64,000 bases of DNA from JAXHMB01 sp034521755 (GTDB lineage: Bacteria > Bacteroidota > Rhodothermia > Balneolales > Balneolaceae): contig JAXHMB010000004.1 of NCBI GenBank assembly GCA_034521755.1, forward strand, positions 186,001 through 250,000. Reading direction: 5' to 3'. Every line of letters starts with the position of its first letter. Within the stretch, counting starts at the first letter, position 1. The position numbers and the translations under genes were made by a program. Below are positions 50,683 to 59,208 of this stretch, piece by piece. The notes under the pieces are model-generated. The model did no database searches. It saw only the letters and a program-made list of their open reading frames with translations, and was not told where the DNA came from.

Positions 50683-51357
50683 ATGTCCTTATTTAGAATA
50701 GACCCAGAAAAACCGTTCCAAGGCCCCCATCAGGGCAAGCCGGTGGCAACTGCCGGATCCGAACCTAAACAAGCCAACGCTGCTATGATTTTGATTCACG
50801 GCCGGGGTGCAAGTGCAGAAAGCATGCTGCTTTTTGCCGATGAGTTTACCGTAAGTGATATTCATTACCGAGCCATTCAGGCTGACCGGCATACCTGGTA
50901 TCCCAACTCATTTCTGGCTCCTAAAGAACAGAACCAGCCGGGTATTTCAAGCGGACTCCAATCTATTTATGATCAAATCAAAAGAATGAATGTTGCCGGA
51001 ATTCCTACGAGTCATATCGTGCTGCTGGGTTTTTCTCAGGGTGCCTGCCTGGCATCTGAATATGCAGCACGACATCCACAACCATTTGGCGGACTTGTTG
51101 CTTTGAGTGGAGGCTTAATTGGTCCCGAAGTCAGTGCTGAAAACTATTCCGGATCATTTGAAGGGACGCCCGTATTTATTGGTTGCAGCGACCGTGATCC
51201 ACACATACCAAAAGAACGTGTGGAAAAAACAGCTGAAATTCTACAGGGACTTAATGCAAATGTCACTAAAAAAATCTATCCCAATATGGGACATACGGTA
51301 AACCAAGATGAGATTGATCATATTAATCATTTGCTGCAAAAGGTTGTCAGCCAGTAG
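50683..51357 (+). CDS. Phospholipase/carboxylesterase family hydrolase (MhqD-like)
   Basis: Alpha/beta hydrolase of 224 aa of the phospholipase/carboxylesterase group. MILIHGRGASAESML holds the HGRGA oxyanion motif, LLGFSQGACLASEYA the GxSxG nucleophile Ser, FIGCSDRDPHIPKERV the catalytic Asp, and MGHTVNQDE the His. MhqD of the Bacillus quinone regulon belongs here and often pairs with VOC dioxygenases. The ATG at 50683 was chosen; an in-frame ATG at 50650 lies inside the preceding gene. The 198-bp gap after it carries a MITE-like element. Confidence 0.87.
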   Translation: MSLFRIDPEKPFQGPHQGKPVATAGSEPKQANAAMILIHGRGASAESMLLFADEFTVSDIHYRAIQADRHTWYPNSFLAPKEQNQPGISSGLQSIYDQIKRMNVAGIPTSHIVLLGFSQGACLASEYAARHPQPFGGLVALSGGLIGPEVSAENYSGSFEGTPVFIGCSDRDPHIPKERVEKTAEILQGLNANVTKKIYPNMGHTVNQDEIDHINHLLQKVVSQ

Positions 51358-51396
51358 CAATTCTACTGTTAATTGAATAATATTGATTTACTGATA

Positions 51397-51525
51397 GAGG
51401 GCTTTGCAAAACTCGGAAAATCGAGCTTGTCATTGCGAGCCCGAGAAGCAATCTCCCGATCAAAGTTCCTGAAAGGAGATCGCTGCACTTCGTTCGCGAT
51501 GACAACAAAGTTTTGTAAAGGCCTC
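51397..51525. mobile_element. 129-bp MITE-like inverted-repeat element
   Basis: Terminal inverted repeats GAGGGCTTTGCAAAACT / AGTTTTGTAAAGGCCTC (15 of 17 match) are bounded by a perfect 5-bp direct repeat TGATA (51392-51396 and 51526-51530), as left by transposition. Inside, TTGTCATTGCGA pairs with TCGCGATGACAA and GCAATCTCC with GGAGATCGC, so nearly the whole element folds into one hairpin. No transposase is encoded. The inner CATTGCGAG/GCAATCTC motif is a pattern commonly seen in bacterial intergenic palindromic repeats. Confidence 0.85.
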
Positions 51526-51555
51526 TGATAATAAAAACCATTACCTTAGCATTTC

Positions 51556-53124
51556 ATGGATATTCTTTGGGTTGGAGTTGCCTTTATTTTCGGGATGCTT
51601 TTTTCACGCATCAAGCTGCCACCACTAGTGGGATACTTAGCTGCGGGCGCTGCACTTTCGGCATATGGCTATGAAGCGGGAACAGCTCTTCATGAAATTG
51701 CACACCTTGGTGTAATTCTTCTGCTTTTTACTGTAGGTTTACATCTGCGGGTAAAAAATATTTTCAGAACCGAAGTATTAGGCACCGGTGGACTGCACCT
51801 GCTCATTAGCACAGCCATTTTTATGCCTATTGCATGGGCTTTCGGATATGACCTGACAGCGGCCCTTATCATATCAATAGTCCTCGGATTTTCAAGTACA
51901 GTACTGACGGCAAAAAATCTTGAGCGTCGCGGAGAGCTGGGTGCTTTTCATGGCCGAATTGCTATAGGTATTCTCATCCTCCAAGATATTGTCGCTATTG
52001 TTTTGCTTGGGCTTACCAGCGGCGCTGCTCCATCGCCATGGGCTTTAGCATTGCTGGGATTGCCCCTGATCAGGCCGGGAATTATAAAACTTGTTGAACT
52101 TAGCAACGAAGAAGAACTTCAGTTACTGTTCGCCCTGTTACTTGCCCTAGGTGGTGGCGCACTTTTCGAAGGATTGGGACTTTCTTCCGAGCTCGGCGCC
52201 CTTATTGCAGGTATGATGCTGTCTGAACATAAAATTGCAGACGAGCTCTCAAAAAGATTATGGGGACTTAAAGAAGCTTTTCTGGTTGGATTTTTCCTGG
52301 AAGTTGGCCTTGCGGGATTACCAAGCTTACAAGATTTTTACCTGGTTCTGGCAGCATTGGTAATTCTTCCAATTAAGGCTATACTTTTCTTTGCTCTTAT
52401 GTTGATGTTTAAACTTAGAGCACGAACTTCTTTTATAGCTACTATATCACTTACCTCTTACAGCGAATTTACCCTTATTGCCGGAACAGTTGCCGCTTCA
52501 GCGGGATTTATCCCGCAAGGTGTAATTATTGCTTTTGCACTGCTTACTGCTGTTTCTTTTGCAGTTAATGCTCCCTTGGCTATCTGGGAAGAAAAGCTTT
52601 GGGAGAAGATGGAAATGTGGCTTTCCAGATTTGAACGTGATGTGCGGCATCCCGATCAACAGATCATCTCACTCGGTTCCGCAGAGTATCTTGTTGTAGG
52701 TATGGGCAATGCCGGTCAGGCAGCTTATGATCATCTTAAGGCAGATGAAAAACATGCAGTAGGCATGGACATTGATCCCGCTCGTATTGAGCGCAACCTG
52801 TCTAATGGAAGACGCGTGATTTATGGGGATATACAGGATATTGAGCTTTGGCAAAATATAGATCTGTCTTCCATAAAGTCAGTTATACTTGCTATAGGTA
52901 CCCCTGAGGCAAAATTAAATGCCACAAAATACATGCGACAAAATAAATTTAAGGGTACTATATATGCACTTACTATGAGAGAAAAAGAACACCAGGCGCT
53001 GCGTGAGGCCGGAGCCAGTGCGGTATGCCTTCCCATTACTCAGGCGGGGCGCAAACTGGCAGAGCTTAGTTTGTCTGATGATACTTCTTCAGATGATTTT
53101 GTTCTCAGCACTGAACTTTCCTAG
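51556..53124 (+). CDS. KefB/CPA2-type cation:proton antiporter with TrkA-N domain
   Basis: Membrane protein of 522 aa. About 12 hydrophobic segments over residues 1-350, including LGFSSTVLTAKNLERRGELGAFHGRIAIGILILQDIVAI. A cytoplasmic TrkA-N (Rossmann) domain follows from about residue 375: EYLVVGMGNAGQAAYDHL is its nucleotide-binding loop. KefB/KefC channels-exporters of this build are gated by thiol adducts of electrophiles and acidify the cytoplasm for protection, which suits the neighbouring quinone-related genes. In this organism bacillithiol adducts may be the gating ligand, which is speculative. The ATG at 51556 follows the MITE by 30 bp, so its promoter may have been affected. Confidence 0.9.
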   Translation: MDILWVGVAFIFGMLFSRIKLPPLVGYLAAGAALSAYGYEAGTALHEIAHLGVILLLFTVGLHLRVKNIFRTEVLGTGGLHLLISTAIFMPIAWAFGYDLTAALIISIVLGFSSTVLTAKNLERRGELGAFHGRIAIGILILQDIVAIVLLGLTSGAAPSPWALALLGLPLIRPGIIKLVELSNEEELQLLFALLLALGGGALFEGLGLSSELGALIAGMMLSEHKIADELSKRLWGLKEAFLVGFFLEVGLAGLPSLQDFYLVLAALVILPIKAILFFALMLMFKLRARTSFIATISLTSYSEFTLIAGTVAASAGFIPQGVIIAFALLTAVSFAVNAPLAIWEEKLWEKMEMWLSRFERDVRHPDQQIISLGSAEYLVVGMGNAGQAAYDHLKADEKHAVGMDIDPARIERNLSNGRRVIYGDIQDIELWQNIDLSSIKSVILAIGTPEAKLNATKYMRQNKFKGTIYALTMREKEHQALREAGASAVCLPITQAGRKLAELSLSDDTSSDDFVLSTELS

Positions 53125-53144
53125 CACAAGAATACAGGCGATTT

Positions 53145-53164
53145 ATAATATTTTAGAATATTAT
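53145..53164. terminator. AT-rich stem-loop after the antiporter gene, possible terminator
   Basis: ATAATATT-TTAG-AATATTAT, 8-bp arms, 20 bp after the antiporter stop. Low GC and no U-tract make it weak. Confidence 0.3.
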
Positions 53165-53170
53165 TAAAAG

Positions 53171-53184
53171 ATTGTACATACAAT
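53171..53184 (-). promoter_or_regulatory. MarR-motif candidate, copy at 3' end of marR
   Basis: Inverted repeat ATTGTA-CA-TACAAT just after the marR stop. On the minus strand it reads ATTGTATGTACAAT, matching 12 of 14 positions of the sequence at 53623-53636 upstream of marR. Confidence 0.4.
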
Positions 53185-53189
53185 TATAA

Positions 53190-53609
53190 TCATTTATCCA
53201 GTTGCTCTACCGCTTTAGCAGACATCTCTGTGAGCACTTCTGTATAGCGCTCACCTAGCACACTGGTGTAATCATCTTTTAGATGCTGCCAGGCTTCACG
53301 CAGGTCATTATCCATTTTACGGCATTTTTCGGTTGGGAAAACATGCGTTGCACGACCTTCAGACTTACGCTCCAAGTAACCCTGATACTCCATCTTTTCG
53401 ATCAAACGTGTAATTGTAGACGGTTTAAGACGCAGTATCCTGCTAAGATCAGAAGGCTGAATACCGGGGTTATCATTTGCAGCCATTAACAAGAAGCCAT
53501 AACTGGGAGCCAGGCCCGTTGTTTTAAAAGCCTCATCTGCCATCTCGGAAAGCACTTTGGAAAGGTTGTTTATACTATAATACAAGCAACCGGAAAACTC
53601 CTTCTTCAT
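53190..53609 (-). CDS. MarR-family transcriptional regulator
   Basis: Winged-helix regulator of 139 aa. Helices PGIQPSDLSRILRLKPSTITRLIEKMEYQGYLERKSEGRATHVFPTEK (elements across about residues 48-96) make the helix-turn-helix and beta-wing. No ligand-binding Cys pattern such as OhrR's is evident. Convergent with the antiporter; together with the OYE, dioxygenase and esterase genes it suggests an MhqR-like regulator of aromatic/electrophile stress, which is inference. An operator candidate precedes the start (53623-53636). Confidence 0.87.
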   Translation of the reverse strand: MKKEFSGCLYYSINNLSKVLSEMADEAFKTTGLAPSYGFLLMAANDNPGIQPSDLSRILRLKPSTITRLIEKMEYQGYLERKSEGRATHVFPTEKCRKMDNDLREAWQHLKDDYTSVLGERYTEVLTEMSAKAVEQLDK

Positions 53610-53622
53610 AATAAATCACTTA

Positions 53623-53636
53623 TTTGTATGTGCAAT
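53623..53636 (-). promoter_or_regulatory. MarR-motif candidate, upstream of marR
   Basis: TTTGTATGTGCAAT, 13 bp upstream of the marR ATG, matching 12 of 14 positions to the inverted repeat at 53171-53184. Likely autoregulatory site if the motif is real. Confidence 0.4.
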
Positions 53637-53724
53637 TAATTTATTGTTAATACTTCCTTTATGCAAGGAGAATGTATCAATGGTATCACATAAAACATTT
53701 CTCTGTTTTGTCAATAATTAACCG

Positions 53725-53732
53725 TATCTTTG
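53725..53732 (+). promoter_or_regulatory. -7 promoter element of the RNA helicase
   Basis: TATCTTTG, an exact TAnnTTTG match, upstream of a leader of about 165 nt. A TTTTG at 53706-53710 is only 14 bp upstream, so the -33 element is uncertain. Confidence 0.55.
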
Positions 53733-53738
53733 CAACCG

Positions 53739-53906
53739 TCCAACGAGGACACGTGTTTTTTGGCTGCCTATACTAGCTGCCCGAGTGCCTTATAAGCTTA
53801 CCGCTATCCTTTCCAACGCGAGTTGATACGATATGTCTGCCTGCACAGCCGCTAAAGAGTCATTCAAAGAGTGCATATCGTTTAATATTACAACTCAATT
53901 ATTCTA
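53739..53906 (+). promoter_or_regulatory. Structured 5' leader of the DEAD-box helicase
   Basis: Leader of about 168 nt. It contains a short hairpin GTCC-AACGA-GGAC (53738-53750) at its 5' end and a distal perfect 8-bp pairing ACGATATG (53828-53835) with CATATCGT (53874-53881) enclosing 38 nt just before the start codon. Long structured leaders are typical of cold-inducible, autoregulated helicase mRNAs. A specific function is not proven. Confidence 0.4.
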
Positions 53907-55565
53907 ATGAATACATTTCAAGAACTGGGCCTTTCTGCGCCCATCGTAGAAGCCGTGCATCAACTTGGTTTTGAAGAACCCATGCCGGTACAAAAAGAAG
54001 TTATCCCTACATTACTGAAACAGGAAACCGACGTAGTTGCCCTTGCGCAAACCGGAACCGGTAAAACAGCAGCATTTGGATTACCGCTGGTTCAAAAAAC
54101 TGATCCATCGATAAACAAACCGCAGGCACTAATACTGTCGCCTACGCGTGAGCTGTGCATCCAAATCACAAAAGATATTAAAGCCTTTTCACAAAACCAG
54201 CACAAGATAAGCACACTGGCAGTGTATGGTGGAAGCAGCATTGGCAAACAAATTGGGGCTTTAAATAAAGGTGTTCAAATTATTGCAGCTACGCCTGGCC
54301 GATTGCTTGATTTGCTGCGAAGAGGCAAAATCGATACTTCAGCCATCAAAACAGTTGTGCTCGACGAGGCTGACGAACTGCTTAACATGGGTTTTCAGAA
54401 CGACCTGAATGCTATTTTTGATACGCTTCCGAAACATTATAAAACATGGCTCTTCTCTGCTACCATGCCTAATTCAGTAGAGCATATTGCCAATCGATAT
54501 ATGGATAATCCCATTCGAAAAACGGTAGGTACTCGAAATGCCGGTGCCGACAATGTCACTCACAAATATGTTTCGGTGGCTTCCCGCGATCGCTATGAGG
54601 CTTTAACCCGCATCATCGATATGAACCCTGACATGTATGGTATTGTATTTTGCCGCACGCGTCGTGATACTGAAGAAGTTGCACGAAAGCTAGCCAATGA
54701 TGGCTATAAAGCTGACTATATTAATGGCGATCTTTCTCAGTCACAACGCGACAGCGTCATGAATAAATTTCGCACCCGGCACATTCGCCTGATGGTTGCT
54801 ACTGATGTGGCCTCCCGCGGTATTGATGTAGATGACCTAACCCACGTTATCAACTACCAGATACCTGATGATTTAGAAAGTTATACCCACCGAAGCGGAC
54901 GAACAGGCCGCGCCGGTAAAGAGGGCATTTCTATTGCTATTTCGCAGAACAATGAAAAAGGGAAAATTCGTCAGCTCGAAAAAACAATTAAACAGAAATT
55001 TAATTACGTGCAAGTACCGAGTAAAGCTGATGTCCAACAGCTGCAAATGAGCGAATGGGTAGAACGCGTAAAGCAAACAAACGCCAACAATGATCATGTT
55101 GATGAAATTATGCCAAAGATCATTGAAGAATTTGCTGAACTAAGCCGCGAAGAACTTATTCGACAGTTCCTTGCTCTTGAGTTTAAAAACGGTATTGAAA
55201 AGCCGGCACAAAACAATGGACAGGCTTCATCTTCAGATGAGCATAATAACCTTCCGGAATCCGGTTATGAGCGCTTTTTTATCAACATTGGTAAAAAGCA
55301 TAACCTCAATCCCGGACAGCTTATTGGACTTATCAACGAACAAACAAGATCTGGCAGCATAGACATCGGCAAGATTGACCTTATGGGCTCATTCTCCTTT
55401 TTTGAGGCTGATGTCAGACATGCGGATACCATCCTGGATTCCTTTAAGAGCAACGCCTCTTTTCAGGGTAATTCAGTTCGTGTTGAAATTGCCAAACCGG
55501 ACAGCGATGGGTCATCAGGCAGTGGGCGGAAAAAAGGCAGAAGAAAACCTGCTAATGCTTATTAA
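53907..55565 (+). CDS. DEAD-box RNA helicase with DbpA-type RNA-binding domain
   Basis: ATP-dependent RNA helicase of 552 aa. Q-motif FEEPMPVQKEVIPTLL, motif I AQTGTGKT, Ia PTRELCIQI, II DEAD in VLDEADELLNMG, III SAT, V VATDVASRGID and VI HRSGRTGRAG are intact. Residues about 470-545 form the C-terminal DbpA/RRM_8-like domain (YERFFINIGKKHNLNPGQLIGLINEQ), which in DbpA and CsdA targets ribosomal RNA. It probably remodels rRNA during ribosome assembly or at low temperature. It has its own TATCTTTG promoter, a structured leader and a strong terminator. Confidence 0.95.
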   Translation: MNTFQELGLSAPIVEAVHQLGFEEPMPVQKEVIPTLLKQETDVVALAQTGTGKTAAFGLPLVQKTDPSINKPQALILSPTRELCIQITKDIKAFSQNQHKISTLAVYGGSSIGKQIGALNKGVQIIAATPGRLLDLLRRGKIDTSAIKTVVLDEADELLNMGFQNDLNAIFDTLPKHYKTWLFSATMPNSVEHIANRYMDNPIRKTVGTRNAGADNVTHKYVSVASRDRYEALTRIIDMNPDMYGIVFCRTRRDTEEVARKLANDGYKADYINGDLSQSQRDSVMNKFRTRHIRLMVATDVASRGIDVDDLTHVINYQIPDDLESYTHRSGRTGRAGKEGISIAISQNNEKGKIRQLEKTIKQKFNYVQVPSKADVQQLQMSEWVERVKQTNANNDHVDEIMPKIIEEFAELSREELIRQFLALEFKNGIEKPAQNNGQASSSDEHNNLPESGYERFFINIGKKHNLNPGQLIGLINEQTRSGSIDIGKIDLMGSFSFFEADVRHADTILDSFKSNASFQGNSVRVEIAKPDSDGSSGSGRKKGRRKPANAY

Positions 55566-55590
55566 GACTTAAAACGTTAGCTACACTTTA

Positions 55591-55618
55591 AAGCCGACTC
55601 TTGGAGTCGGCTTTTTTT
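55591..55618. terminator. Bidirectional terminator between helicase and DUF547 genes
   Basis: 10-bp stem AAGCCGACTC/GAGTCGGCTT with a 3-nt loop (55591-55600, 55604-55613) followed by TTTTT. It overlaps the DUF547 stop codon and serves both convergent transcripts. Confidence 0.85.
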
Positions 55619-56339
55619 ATTCCATAATATTGAGACTCCAGTCATAGCTGTAAAAATCTACTTCTACATCATCATCGAGCTTTTTATTTCTGTATTGATT
55701 GATATAGGCAACTACAGACTCTGCCTTTGCCAGGAAATCAGACTTATACCATTTAAAAATTTCTGATATCAGCACTTTGCCTTGTTCCGGCTTATGCCTG
55801 ATAAAATAATCGTAGTTAAGGGTATTTATAGTAGCTTTGTGTATTTGTTCATCAAGATTTTCAGGAACGTAGGCATACGGACGAATTGGCGGACATCCCT
55901 TGGCTGCACATACCAGCACAAAGTGTACCCGGGCATCAGGAAAGGCAGGAAATAACATCTCCTTTTCAAGTTTGTCAAGAGTTACCCTTCCACCATCTAC
56001 TGTGTGCTTTTGCTTATCAAAGAATCCTTCTACATCCAACGGAGAGTCCGGAATACCATTTTCAATGATGGAGTGGATAGTTAACAGATTATAGCTGTTA
56101 ATATAAAAAGCTTTCTCTTGATCGGGATTCATTTTATCAATCGACATCCGGGCAATCGTTCGAACAAGTTGATTCAGCTCAGCCGGTTCTTTCTGAATGC
56201 CCCGATAGTCAACCAGTTTATTTGTAATATTTTCAGCAAAAAAGGTATCTGCTTCTTTGAAAAAAGTGTTTACAGCAGGCTGTGCATGAATTGCACTTAC
56301 AATAAATACACATAAAAGTACTAGAAATAATCGCTTCAT
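55617..56339 (-). CDS. DUF547 family secreted protein
   Basis: Exported protein of 240 aa. Signal peptide (about residues 1-19), then DUF547 with FYINSYNLLTIHSI (about residues 80-93), HFVLVCAAKGCPPIRPYAY (Cys near 140) and LISEIFKWYKSDF. DUF547 proteins have a papain/transglutaminase-like fold suggestion with conserved Cys and His, but activity is unproven. Some DUF547 genes occur beside glycosyltransferases, as here: it is the last gene of a seven-gene operon, 1 bp after the GT gene. A processing or crosslinking role in the envelope is inference. Confidence 0.78.
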   Translation of the reverse strand: MKRLFLVLLCVFIVSAIHAQPAVNTFFKEADTFFAENITNKLVDYRGIQKEPAELNQLVRTIARMSIDKMNPDQEKAFYINSYNLLTIHSIIENGIPDSPLDVEGFFDKQKHTVDGGRVTLDKLEKEMLFPAFPDARVHFVLVCAAKGCPPIRPYAYVPENLDEQIHKATINTLNYDYFIRHKPEQGKVLISEIFKWYKSDFLAKAESVVAYINQYRNKKLDDDVEVDFYSYDWSLNIME

Positions 56340-56340
56340 A

Positions 56341-57708
56341 TCATGCCTTTTGTTTATTTATAAATATGCGATCCAATTTCACTGATGGATTCCAATTACC
56401 GCGATACCATTCATAGCCTAAAACGCTAAAGACAATTAAATATTCAAGCGCAACAAGCCAGAGGTTTTCGGTATAAGTTGAGGTTAGATAGGTTGCATAA
56501 GTCAGTGGTATCAGGGCCGACCAGGCCAGGGGGTACAACATGCCGGAAAGCGGCACAAAAACAATCATGGTGGTTATGTACCAGGGATGCACCGTCGTTG
56601 AAAACAGATAATAAATAGTTAGCAAACCTATATACAGATAAGGCAGATTTTCTAACTTTTTGTTTTTAAATCTCCATGAAACCCCAATCATAATCACCGT
56701 GCTTATAGCTGCCAAATAGGGGCCGGCCTGTTGAATAATATTATACCCTTCAACCTGATAACCAACCCATCGCACCAGATAATAGATGCTGGCATTAAAT
56801 TCAAATGATTGAAAATAAAGCCCAAGACTATCGCCAAAGTTTGAAACAAAAGCCTGATCCAAAAATGGAATGTGTAATAACAAAGTACCGGCTGTAAGCA
56901 CAGCAATAAGTCCGGCTGATTTTCGCCAATCCAAGCTAAATACCAGATAAGGTATTAGCAAAAGGGGAATCAGTTTGGTATTCACTGCCAACAGAAATAA
57001 TACAGCAGCCGGCCAGTATCTTTTTTGAAGAAAAAAGTAATAAGCAGCCACCAAAAAGAAAATCATTATGCCTTCAAAATGGAGGTTACCCGTCAATTCC
57101 AAAATGACGAGCGGATTGAGCGCATAGACAAGAACATAAACAGGATTCAAATTAAATCGCTCAAGCAATTTTTTGAGGATAAAAAGTGTGCCGATTTCAG
57201 CACCCATTATAAAAAGTCTCATCAGGATAATATTACCCATAATTTGATCCTGAAAAATCTGAGCTCCCAGCCAAAAAATATATTGGCACACAGGTGGATA
57301 CACAGTGTAGTAACCGGAAGAATTTAATCCCTCAAATATAGCTGATGATATACCAAGGGAAGTAAGGGCCTCCTGATTTTTATAGAACTCCGGGGTCTCC
57401 AGAAAGGGATTAATACCTGATGCAAAAAGATTGCCATCCCAAATAAAACGATAAAAATCATCCGACAGGTTGGGTATTGCCAATAACAGAACCACGCGAA
57501 ACAAGACAGCCAAGGCAACACCCCATTTCAACTCAAGCCTATCCTGCAAAAATCCTCTTACAAGAAAGTAGTATATGCCAAAAAGCATCCCGAAAGAGGT
57601 GATCAACATGACAAAATCACTCCGCTCAATGCCATAGGCAATCCATCCATAAAGCATTAAAGAAACAACAGAAAAGCCTATTATAGGTGCATACTTTTGC
57701 TGTGCCAT
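56341..57708 (-). CDS. GT87/ALG-like integral-membrane glycosyltransferase
   Basis: Multi-pass membrane protein of about 455 aa with roughly ten hydrophobic segments and the pattern of polyprenyl-phosphate-mannose-dependent (GT-C, DUF2029/GT87) transferases. NLSDDFYRFIWDGNLFASGINPF (about residues 75-97) contains the acidic DD in the first extracytoplasmic loop that serves as catalytic or metal-binding residues. ATG at 57708 preferred over a TTG 9 bp earlier, because it follows the upstream gene's TGA by 1 bp. It likely uses the polyprenyl-linked sugar made by the DPM1-like GT2 in the same operon. Confidence 0.8.
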   Translation of the reverse strand: MAQQKYAPIIGFSVVSLMLYGWIAYGIERSDFVMLITSFGMLFGIYYFLVRGFLQDRLELKWGVALAVLFRVVLLLAIPNLSDDFYRFIWDGNLFASGINPFLETPEFYKNQEALTSLGISSAIFEGLNSSGYYTVYPPVCQYIFWLGAQIFQDQIMGNIILMRLFIMGAEIGTLFILKKLLERFNLNPVYVLVYALNPLVILELTGNLHFEGIMIFFLVAAYYFFLQKRYWPAAVLFLLAVNTKLIPLLLIPYLVFSLDWRKSAGLIAVLTAGTLLLHIPFLDQAFVSNFGDSLGLYFQSFEFNASIYYLVRWVGYQVEGYNIIQQAGPYLAAISTVIMIGVSWRFKNKKLENLPYLYIGLLTIYYLFSTTVHPWYITTMIVFVPLSGMLYPLAWSALIPLTYATYLTSTYTENLWLVALEYLIVFSVLGYEWYRGNWNPSVKLDRIFINKQKA

Positions 57709-57709
57709 A

Positions 57710-59203
57710 TCAGGCAAGTTTCAGATAGGTTTCATACATCGATGTGCCAAAAATGGTTCCAAAGCCTAAGAAAAGCATCAGATGGAAGGGAGCCAGGGCA
57801 AAATCATTTAGTAGAAAAGCTGCAACAAGTCCACCCAGAAAATAGAGCGTAAGGGCACCCTCAATCCACGTGCCCAGTCCTACTTCACTAACCAGATACT
57901 TATTGTCTTCCCAGGAATCAGTACCGTTAATTACATTAAATTTAGGCGTTCGAATAAAGGGAGAGTCTTCTCGTAAGTACCCCTTCAAGACTGCTATTGA
58001 ATTATGTAGCGCCAAGCCCATAGAGATCGTTAAAAATACTGGGAACATAACAGTAAGCCTGCCTGCCTTACTAAGAAAACTGTCCTCATCGCGTACTATA
58101 GAAGAACCATAAAAAATAATCCAGAAAACCAAACCGACAAGGAAAAAGCCGGCAACTTTAAAGAAAGTAGCAAGGTCAGAGTTAAATTCTTTCACACCTA
58201 ATAAAGGCACGCTCAGAACTGAAATCAAAAGAATAAAAAAGAATATGCTACTACTGAGCAAGTGGCTGGTGGCCTGAATTCTTTTAATGAGTGGCAGGTC
58301 GGTATTCCATATATTCGGCAGATGCTTTCGGGCCGTTTCCGCTGATCCTTTGGTCCATCGATACTGCTGCGTTTTTAAAGCAGACATTGCTACCGGAAGC
58401 TCGGCAGGAGATACTACACTTTCCAAGTATTTGAATTTCCACCCATTTAGCTGAGCTCGGTAACTTAAATCAAGATCCTCAGTAAGGGTATCATGATGCC
58501 AACCACCCGCATCTTCAATACATTCTTTTCTCCAAATACCCGCCGTGCCGTTAAAATTCATGAAGAAACCGGCATTATCTCTTCCTTTTTGCTCTACCGT
58601 AAAATGTGCATTAAGGGCAAAAGCCTGTACTTTAGTCAGCAGTGAAAAATTTTGATTGAGGTGTCCCCAGCGCGTTTGTACCATTCCAATTTCTTTATGT
58701 TCAAAATGGTGCACCGTTTTATGCAAGAACTCCGGTTTAGGCACAAAATCAGCATCGAAAATAGCGATGAACTCACCCTTTGCTCTTTCCAGGCCATACT
58801 GCAGTGCCCCGGCTTTGAACCCTTCTCTGGAATCACGGCGAACATGCTCAATTTGGATTCCTTCTTTTTTGAGCTGATCTACTTTTTCGGCAATCATTTC
58901 TACGGTTTCATCTGTAGAATCATCCAGCACCTGGATTTCCATTTTCTCTTTGGGCCAGTTAAAAGCAGCTACCGCATCCAGCAACCGATGTACCACGTAG
59001 CGCTCATTATATACGGGCAGCTGTATAGTAACCATGGGATGCTCTTCTACACTTTTCTCCGACCATTTGTAATCGGCATACTTACGCTGTGCTTTTTCCT
59101 TCAGATAATAATACACCAGGTGCAATTGGGCCAGAGTGTAGACAAAGATAACCGTCAAGCCCAGTGTATATAATCCAACGATGAGAGCGCCTAAAATTGA
59201 CAT
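57710..59203 (-). CDS. Processive-type membrane GT2 (cellulose synthase-like)
   Basis: Glycosyltransferase of 497 aa. N-terminal transmembrane segment, then a GT2 domain with VLDDSTDETVEMI (first Asp), DADFVPKPEF (DxD), TEDLDLSYR (catalytic TED) and QYRWTKGSAET (QxxRW), the hallmark set of processive or BcsA-like enzymes. Four to five C-terminal transmembrane segments (about residues 320-490) follow. It may synthesise or transfer sugars across the membrane, using UDP-sugar on the cytoplasmic face. It lies 5 bp after the DPM1-like GT2 and 1 bp before the GT87. Confidence 0.88.
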   Translation of the reverse strand: MSILGALIVGLYTLGLTVIFVYTLAQLHLVYYYLKEKAQRKYADYKWSEKSVEEHPMVTIQLPVYNERYVVHRLLDAVAAFNWPKEKMEIQVLDDSTDETVEMIAEKVDQLKKEGIQIEHVRRDSREGFKAGALQYGLERAKGEFIAIFDADFVPKPEFLHKTVHHFEHKEIGMVQTRWGHLNQNFSLLTKVQAFALNAHFTVEQKGRDNAGFFMNFNGTAGIWRKECIEDAGGWHHDTLTEDLDLSYRAQLNGWKFKYLESVVSPAELPVAMSALKTQQYRWTKGSAETARKHLPNIWNTDLPLIKRIQATSHLLSSSIFFFILLISVLSVPLLGVKEFNSDLATFFKVAGFFLVGLVFWIIFYGSSIVRDEDSFLSKAGRLTVMFPVFLTISMGLALHNSIAVLKGYLREDSPFIRTPKFNVINGTDSWEDNKYLVSEVGLGTWIEGALTLYFLGGLVAAFLLNDFALAPFHLMLFLGFGTIFGTSMYETYLKLA

Positions 59204-59208
59204 AGTGC

